Shown here in pieces: positions 59,385 to 64,000 of a DNA stretch of 64,000 nucleotides. Origin of the DNA: Denitrobaculum sp965225735 (GTDB lineage: Bacteria > Pseudomonadota > Alphaproteobacteria > Kiloniellales > Kiloniellaceae); the NCBI GenBank assembly GCA_965225735.1, contig CBDDBN010000026.1, forward strand, positions 1 to 64,000, written 5' to 3'. Position 1 is the first letter of the stretch. Every line of letters starts with the position of its first letter. The notes below the pieces were generated by a model. It searched no databases and had not been told where the DNA came from. It was given only the letters and a program-made list of their open reading frames with translations. The translations under genes and the position numbers were made by a program.

Positions 59385-60161
59385 GTGTATCTTGAGAAGT
59401 TAAAGCTGGATGGAAGAGTCGCGGTCGTCACCGGCGCGGGACAAGGCATCGGCGCCGCCTGCGCCCGCGCCCTCGGCGAAGCCGGCGCGACCGTCGTCGT
59501 CGCCGACCTTCTATCCGACCGCGTCGAAGCCTCCGTGGCAGCCCTGAAAGACCTCGGCATGGCGGCCCACGGCATTACGCTCGACGTAACCGACTCGGGC
59601 AATGTAGACGCTGCCGCAAAGAAGACCATGGAAGATCACGGTCGGATCGATATCCTGGTCAACAATGCCGGCGTTGCGGAAAGCGACGTGCCCGCGGAGG
59701 AGACGAGCGACGAACATTGGCGCTTTCACATGAACGTCAACGTAGATGGCCTCTTCTGGTGCTGCCGGGCCTTTGGCCGCGAAATGCTGAAACAAGGCTC
59801 CGGTTCGATCGTAAACATCGGCTCTATGTCCGGCCTGATCGTTAACAAGCCGCAGCCGCAGTCCTTTTACAATGCCTCCAAGGCAGCCGTACACCAGCTC
59901 ACCAGATCCCTGGCCGCCGAGTGGGGCAATCGCGGCGTCCGAGTTAATGCGGTCGCGCCGACCTACATTGAAACCCCCCTGACGAAATTCGGCATGACCG
60001 AAGCACCAGAGATGTATAATACATGGCTGGAGATGACTCCGATGAAGCGAGTCGGTCAACCTGACGAGATCGCTTCAGTGGTGCATTTCCTGGCGTCCGA
60101 CGCCGCAAGTTTAATGACTGGATCGATCGTGGTGGCGGATGCCGGATACTGCTGTTGGTAA
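59385..60161 (+). CDS. SDR dehydrogenase, galactitol dehydrogenase-like
   Basis: A 258-residue classical SDR starting at GTG. TGAGQGIG, NNAGV, IGSMSG, and Tyr/Lys in SFYNASKAAVHQLTRSLAAEW are present. The stretches FGREMLKQGSGSIVNIGSMSGLIVNKPQ and the C-terminal Trp resemble galactitol 2-dehydrogenase of Rhodobacter-type bacteria, where the final residues reach the active site. A second polyol SDR in one operon suggests two polyols or two steps. It overlaps the next gene by 23 nt. Confidence 0.85.
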   Translation: MYLEKLKLDGRVAVVTGAGQGIGAACARALGEAGATVVVADLLSDRVEASVAALKDLGMAAHGITLDVTDSGNVDAAAKKTMEDHGRIDILVNNAGVAESDVPAEETSDEHWRFHMNVNVDGLFWCCRAFGREMLKQGSGSIVNIGSMSGLIVNKPQPQSFYNASKAAVHQLTRSLAAEWGNRGVRVNAVAPTYIETPLTKFGMTEAPEMYNTWLEMTPMKRVGQPDEIASVVHFLASDAASLMTGSIVVADAGYCCW

Positions 60162-60843
60162 CTTCGAGGCTCCGCGCGGGCAGCAGAGCGCGCGCCCCGA
60201 GCTCATAATCTTCGACTGCGACGGCGTCCTGGTCGATAGCGAACCCCTCTCCTTCAGGGTGCTGTCGGAAACCATCACCGCCGCGGGAGCATCGCTCCCT
60301 CTCGAGGACTGCTACCGCCTATTTCTGGGAAAGAGCATCAACAGCATGCGGGATATCCTGCGTGAGGACTATGACATCTCGCTGTCGGACCAAACTCTCA
60401 AGGAAATGCAGGAACGGCTCTTTGAGGTTTACCGGCAGGAACTCACCCCAATTCCTGGCATCATCGATCTGCTGCCCGGCCTGGAACAGCCCTTTTGCGT
60501 CGCCTCGTCCGGATTGCCGGAACGCATTAGACTCGCCCTGGAACTGACAGGTCTGCTCTCCTCCTTCGAATCGCACGTATTCAGCGCAACCATGGTCGAG
60601 CGGGGCAAACCGGCGCCGGATCTCTTCCTTCATGCCGCCGCGGCCATGAAGACGCGCCCCGAGGATTGTCTGGTGATCGAAGACAGCACCGCAGGCATTG
60701 AAGCCGCCAAGAGCGCGGGCATGACCGTGATCGGCTTCACCGGCGGCAGCCACGCGCAGATGCCGGGATACAGGGAGACGCTGGAAACGCTTAAGCCGGA
60801 TGCTGTTATTTCAGATATGGCTGAGTTGGCGGATTTTCTTTAA
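60139..60843 (+). CDS. HAD-family phosphatase (beta-phosphoglucomutase-like)
   Basis: A 234-residue HAD hydrolase. Motif I IIFDCDGVLVDSEPLS (nucleophile Asp), motif II SSG, motif III/IV with GKPAPDLFLHAA and IEDSTAGIEAAKSAGM. The subclass cap domain matches beta-phosphoglucomutase/sugar phosphatases. It overlaps the galactitol-like SDR by 23 nt and closes the polyol operon. It could remove or relay a phosphate from a ketose phosphate; the exact reaction is unknown. Confidence 0.87.
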   Translation: MPDTAVGNFEAPRGQQSARPELIIFDCDGVLVDSEPLSFRVLSETITAAGASLPLEDCYRLFLGKSINSMRDILREDYDISLSDQTLKEMQERLFEVYRQELTPIPGIIDLLPGLEQPFCVASSGLPERIRLALELTGLLSSFESHVFSATMVERGKPAPDLFLHAAAAMKTRPEDCLVIEDSTAGIEAAKSAGMTVIGFTGGSHAQMPGYRETLETLKPDAVISDMAELADFL

Positions 60844-60855
60844 CGACGGCGGCCA

Positions 60856-61320
60856 CTACCGACCTTCGATCCGCCAGTCCAGCGAGACCTCGCCGCCCAG
60901 ATTGACCGCGCTAGCGGACAGGATGTAGATGCCAGGCTCCGGCAAAACCACCCGCAGGCGCTCCTTCTTTTCGCCGCTATAGCGCACCCGCTTTATCGTC
61001 GCTTCGTCGTAGAGAAACGACGGCCAGCGCCAGGCGTGGATCACGAGCGTGCCGCGCGTGATTCCGGTCGTCAGGTCGGCCACCAGTTCTTCATCACCGA
61101 AGGAAAGGATGTGCCCTAGGGTCCGGTTGTGCTGATCCCAGCGCAGGCCCTGCTTCGCAAAGCTGCCGCCCCGGAAGAACGAGGTCTGATAACCACTGTT
61201 GAAAAAACCGAAGTTCGCGGTGAGAAAACTCTGTCCAAAGAACAACCAGCCAGCAATCAGCAGGGCGGCGATCGCCAACGGCGCCTTCGCTTTCCCCGTA
61301 ATCTCGAAGTGTCGCGCCAT
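60856..61320 (-). CDS. Membrane-anchored protein of unknown family, paralogue 1
   Basis: A 154-residue protein with one N-terminal hydrophobic helix (APLAIAALLIAGWLFFG) and an outside domain with FFNSGYQTSFFRGGSF, GHILSFGDEELVADL and HAWRWPSFLYDEATI, ending in LDWRIEGR. It is clearly similar to the neighbour at 61326 (GH-F-GE/DE-L; WRWPS; GE/DV-DW pattern). I do not recognise the family. It begins 5 nt after the neighbour's stop, so they form an operon, convergent with the HAD gene. Confidence 0.75.
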   Translation of the reverse strand: MARHFEITGKAKAPLAIAALLIAGWLFFGQSFLTANFGFFNSGYQTSFFRGGSFAKQGLRWDQHNRTLGHILSFGDEELVADLTTGITRGTLVIHAWRWPSFLYDEATIKRVRYSGEKKERLRVVLPEPGIYILSASAVNLGGEVSLDWRIEGR

Positions 61321-61325
61321 GGCGG

Positions 61326-61838
61326 TCAGTCTTCCCGTTTCGTGCGCTGTTCCAGTTGCTGCGTCGTCCAGTCAACCGTCACATCCCCCTGCAGCCGATG
61401 GGCATGCATGGCGATCTGATAAAAGCCGGAACCCGGCGAGGGAATCTCGATTCGCCCGCTGCCCGTTTTAGCTATGGATCTTGGCCCGATATCCTGCGGG
61501 CGATTGGCGAGGCTCGGCCATCTCCAGACGATGAAGGAGGCCGTTCCTTCCTCGACGGTCAGCCGGTAATCGATAATCAAACGTTCGTCTTCGCCCAGGA
61601 AGACATGCCCGATGGTGGGCATATCCCGTAAAATCGAGGGAAATTGGCGCTGATAATGACCGCTGTCGAAACCCGCTGTCCGGTAACCGGTATCCGAGCC
61701 CCAAATCCAAAAATTGTAGAATTTGGGCACCTGGCCCAATGCAAGAGCGAGCGCAACGGCCGCGCTGAAGCCGCAGACCGCCTTGGCATTCCAGTGAATC
61801 TTCTTCCCGTAACGCTTCACGGTCCAGCTCCGTTCCAC
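61326..61838 (-). CDS. Membrane-anchored protein of unknown family, paralogue 2
   Basis: A 170-residue protein with an N-terminal basic stretch and a hydrophobic helix (AVCGFSAAVALALALGQV), then FWIWGSDTGYRTAGFDSGHY, GHVFLGEDERLIIDYRLTVEEGTASFIVWRWPS and GDVTVDW. It aligns with the neighbour over most of the exported domain. A Ser/Tyr-rich loop follows the helix in both. Function unrecognised. It is first of a two-gene operon and lies opposite the RpiR gene at 61983. Confidence 0.72.
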   Translation of the reverse strand: MERSWTVKRYGKKIHWNAKAVCGFSAAVALALALGQVPKFYNFWIWGSDTGYRTAGFDSGHYQRQFPSILRDMPTIGHVFLGEDERLIIDYRLTVEEGTASFIVWRWPSLANRPQDIGPRSIAKTGSGRIEIPSPGSGFYQIAMHAHRLQGDVTVDWTTQQLEQRTKRED

Positions 61839-61982
61839 GATTCAAGCTGCGCGAAAGCTGCCACTTTCCGATTAACAGACTGCTAACTCCTGCTGATTGG
61901 GGGGCTCCGTTTCGAAGCAAACAGATCCGACCAACATAAAACTGCAACACAAATTGCAGAAATATAGGAGGTTCAAATTCTA

Positions 61983-62918
61983 TTGGCAGACCGCACCAGG
62001 TTTGGGCAGCAGTCTGTGAATGACGAGAAAACCGCGATGACTCAAATGCCAGACCGGCCTCCTAGCGACTTCGAAGATCTGACCCAGGCCATCCGCGATC
62101 ACTACGACAGCCTCAGCAAGACCTACCAAAAGGTCGCTCATTTCGTTACGCAGAATCCAAACGATGTCGCCATGCTTTCGGTGAACGCTCTTTCGGCGCG
62201 CTGCGGGGTGCACGCTTCAAGCCTGGTGCGCTTTGCCCAACAATTCGGCTTCAAAGGCTTTAAGGAGTTACAGGTTGTCTTTCAGAGCCGGCTGGCAACA
62301 GCGGCACCCAGCATCGACAATCGCTTGGAGACACTGAAGGGTAAATCCGATCTGCGCGACCACGAGGGCATGAGAAGATTTCTCGGCAATCTGGCGCTTC
62401 GCGACATTGCCGCGTTGGAACGACTTATCGCTGATGTTTCAGAGGAGGATCTGGTCAGCGCCGTCGACCTGCTAGCACAGGCCGAAACGATTTATCTCTT
62501 GGGGCAACTACGGTCGGATCCTGTCGTCAATGTATTGCGCTACATCCTGACCATGCTCGAACAAAAGGTCATTCCTCTCGACGGCGCAGGCGGACTGGCG
62601 CCTCACACTGCGAAAGTCATAACAAGGGATGACCTTCTCCTAGCAGTTTCCTTCCGTCCCTATGCGCCCGAAACAGTCGACATTGTAACGAACGCTACGG
62701 TTTGCGGCGTGCCGATCATCTCGATATCCGACAGCAGTCTGTCTCCACTGGCTAAAGTCGCCACTGTTTTCTTCACGCTACCCGAAGATGAACCTCCCTT
62801 CTCGCAGACACTCGCGGCACCTATCTGTCTCGCGCAGGCCTTGATGATCGCCTTGGCATCGCGTCTGCAAAACGACGATGCGTACCCACACATCCCGGTG
62901 GCGACAGAGGGATATTGA
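61983..62918 (+). CDS. MurR/RpiR-family regulator
   Basis: A 311-residue RpiR protein with HTH VAMLSVNALSARCGVHASSLVRFAQQFGFKGFKELQ and a SIS domain (LVSAVDLLAQAETIYLLGQLRSDPVVNVLRYILTMLE). The start is uncertain: a TTG at 61983 has AGGAGG 11 nt upstream, whereas GTG at 62016 or ATG at 62037 lack such a site, so I prefer 61983. It is the likely regulator of the inositol-type gene downstream (84 nt gap), since RpiR proteins control myo-inositol clusters in alphaproteobacteria. Confidence 0.87.
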   Translation: MADRTRFGQQSVNDEKTAMTQMPDRPPSDFEDLTQAIRDHYDSLSKTYQKVAHFVTQNPNDVAMLSVNALSARCGVHASSLVRFAQQFGFKGFKELQVVFQSRLATAAPSIDNRLETLKGKSDLRDHEGMRRFLGNLALRDIAALERLIADVSEEDLVSAVDLLAQAETIYLLGQLRSDPVVNVLRYILTMLEQKVIPLDGAGGLAPHTAKVITRDDLLLAVSFRPYAPETVDIVTNATVCGVPIISISDSSLSPLAKVATVFFTLPEDEPPFSQTLAAPICLAQALMIALASRLQNDDAYPHIPVATEGY

Positions 62919-63001
62919 CAGACCCAGCGACGGGCAAAGACGATTGCGGGGACCTCAGGTCATGCGAGGCTCAAAGCAGAAGCACATCTGGGAGGATGGG
63001 A

Positions 63002-64000
63002 ATGATCAGAATTGCCGTGCTGGGATGCGGTCGCATCGGCAGGATGCATGCGGCCAACATCGCTGCCCATCCTAAAGCGACTCTGACAGCGGTGTACGAC
63101 CTGCACACGCCCTTTGCTGCGGAGGTCGGCGAGACGCATGACGTCACTGTGGCCGAGAGCGCGGAAGCAGTCTTTGCCAATGCCGAGATCGATGCAGTAC
63201 TGGTCGCCACGGCGACCGAAACCCACGCCGACTACATCGAGATGGCGACAGCCGCCGGTAAGCCGGTGCTCTGCGAGAAGCCGATCGATCTCAGCCTGGA
63301 GCGGGTAAACCGCTGCGCCGAGAACATCAGGGGCCGTAACGTTCACATTCAGCTTGGTTTCAATCGGCGCTTCGACCCGGGTCACCGGGCTGCCCGCGAT
63401 GCCATGCTGGCGGGTGAAATCGGCGAACTCCACCAGGTCGTCATAACGTCCCGCGATCCCAGCATGCCGCCTAGAAGCTATCTGGAATCGGCCGGCGGTC
63501 TGCTGCGCGACATGACGGTCCATGATTTCGACCTGGCGCGTTTCATGCTGAACGACGAACCGGTCGAGGTGGTTGCGATGGCAAGCCCGCTGATCGATCC
63601 TGCGCTCGGTGCGGAACTCAACGATGTCGACAGCGCGATGATCATACTGCGCAGCGCCGACGGCAAACAGTGCCACATCAACAACTCGCGTACGGCCGTC
63701 TATGGCTACGACCAGCGGGTCGAACTACTCGGGACCAAGGGCATGTTGCTGAGCGACAACCGAAAACCACAGGAGATGAAACGCTTCACCGCGGAACAGA
63801 CGGAAACGGCGGCGCCTTATCTCCATTTCTTCATCGAACGCTACCAGGAAGCCTTCATGGCTGAGATCTCCGCCTTCGTCGAGGCCGTAGAAACGGGTTC
63901 TCCGCCAGAGGTCGGATTCGAGGACGGCCGCAAGGCGCTGATCCTCGCCGAAGCCGCCTATAAGTCGATAGCAGAAAAGCGCATCGTGCGGGTCGAAGAA
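63002..64000 (+). CDS. iolG: Inositol 2-dehydrogenase-like (IolG), partial at window end
   Basis: A Gfo/Idh/MocA protein whose 333 codons run to the window edge without a stop; it is probably nearly complete. The Rossmann motif GCGRIGRMHAAN, CEKPIDLS, and SAGGLLRDMTVHDFDLARFML (the H-x-x-D-x-x-R motif of IolG) match inositol 2-dehydrogenase. It should oxidise myo-inositol to scyllo-inosose with NAD, the first step of inositol catabolism. Start ATG 63002 has GGGAGG upstream. The RpiR gene just upstream supports an inositol locus continuing to the right. Confidence 0.87.
   Translation, partial: MIRIAVLGCGRIGRMHAANIAAHPKATLTAVYDLHTPFAAEVGETHDVTVAESAEAVFANAEIDAVLVATATETHADYIEMATAAGKPVLCEKPIDLSLERVNRCAENIRGRNVHIQLGFNRRFDPGHRAARDAMLAGEIGELHQVVITSRDPSMPPRSYLESAGGLLRDMTVHDFDLARFMLNDEPVEVVAMASPLIDPALGAELNDVDSAMIILRSADGKQCHINNSRTAVYGYDQRVELLGTKGMLLSDNRKPQEMKRFTAEQTETAAPYLHFFIERYQEAFMAEISAFVEAVETGSPPEVGFEDGRKALILAEAAYKSIAEKRIVRVEE

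Overview
The window reads as chromosomal DNA of an alphaproteobacterium. It is GC-rich (roughly 60 percent by eye), with short operons, many ATGA overlaps and several GTG or TTG starts. Its gene content is a Rhizobiales/Rhodospirillales-style catabolic set: SmoEFGK-like polyol ABC genes, TRAP transporters, PxpBCA, an IlvD/Edd sugar-acid dehydratase and PEP-CTERM proteins. A marine or soil Rhodospirillales-like organism is my best guess; I cannot name a genus. I found no rRNA, tRNA, CRISPR array, transposase or prophage module.

Layout. 1-3306: end of a BetI-like TetR gene, a trimethylamine-dehydrogenase-like flavoprotein and a LysR regulator. 3307-7029: a T4 Rnl1-type RNA ligase preceded by an intrinsic terminator, a GNAT enzyme, a DUF900-like lipoprotein hydrolase and a DUF7660-like protein. 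7094-12178: sterol-desaturase-like membrane protein, LysR, cytochrome P450, GNAT and a PEP-CTERM protein. 12587-20515: a DUF1989/GcvT fusion divergent from a GcvA-type LysR, then a tight operon of a Tm-1-like/UPF0261 protein, a PLP decarboxylase and an IlvD/Edd dehydratase; this pathway is not one I recognise. 20520-25793: MarR, an RND/MMPL protein fused to a LolA-like domain and a DUF1302-like outer membrane protein, with two matching MarR operator candidates. 25909-28205: class V aminotransferase divergent from LysR. 28493-34114: second PEP-CTERM protein, the 5-oxoprolinase operon pxpBCA, an exported metallo-beta-lactamase-fold protein and an SDR.

34330-43355: a redox and detoxification stretch: LysR, DUF1348, GST, a PNPOx-FNR fusion, a DJ-1/PfpI protein divergent from a GlxA-like AraC regulator, a Gfo/Idh/MocA dehydrogenase, a PhyH-type dioxygenase and a ClbS/DfsB homologue. 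43494-48368: TRAP transporter (P, M, Q) whose DctQ gene overlaps an N-formylglutamate amidohydrolase-like gene, divergent from RpiR. 48400-50755: a mosaic of inverted repeats, a TetR regulator and two membrane proteins. 50795-60843: a polyol (galactitol/sorbitol/tagatose-type) regulon with PfkB kinase, GatZ-like protein, LacI regulator, ABC transporter, two SDR dehydrogenases and a HAD phosphatase. Two LacI operator candidates of the same design precede the kinase and transporter transcripts. 60856-61838: a tandem pair of unrecognised membrane-anchored paralogues. 61983-64000: RpiR regulator and an inositol-2-dehydrogenase-like gene cut by the window end.

Most segments have the same plan: one regulator placed divergent from, or at the head of, a small catabolic or transport operon. 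Several have visible palindromic operators. The least explained items are the RNA ligase with its leader terminator, the UPF0261/decarboxylase/dehydratase operon with the DUF1989-GcvT fusion, the RND-LolA fusion beside a 40 bp duplication, and the tandem paralogues near 61 kb.
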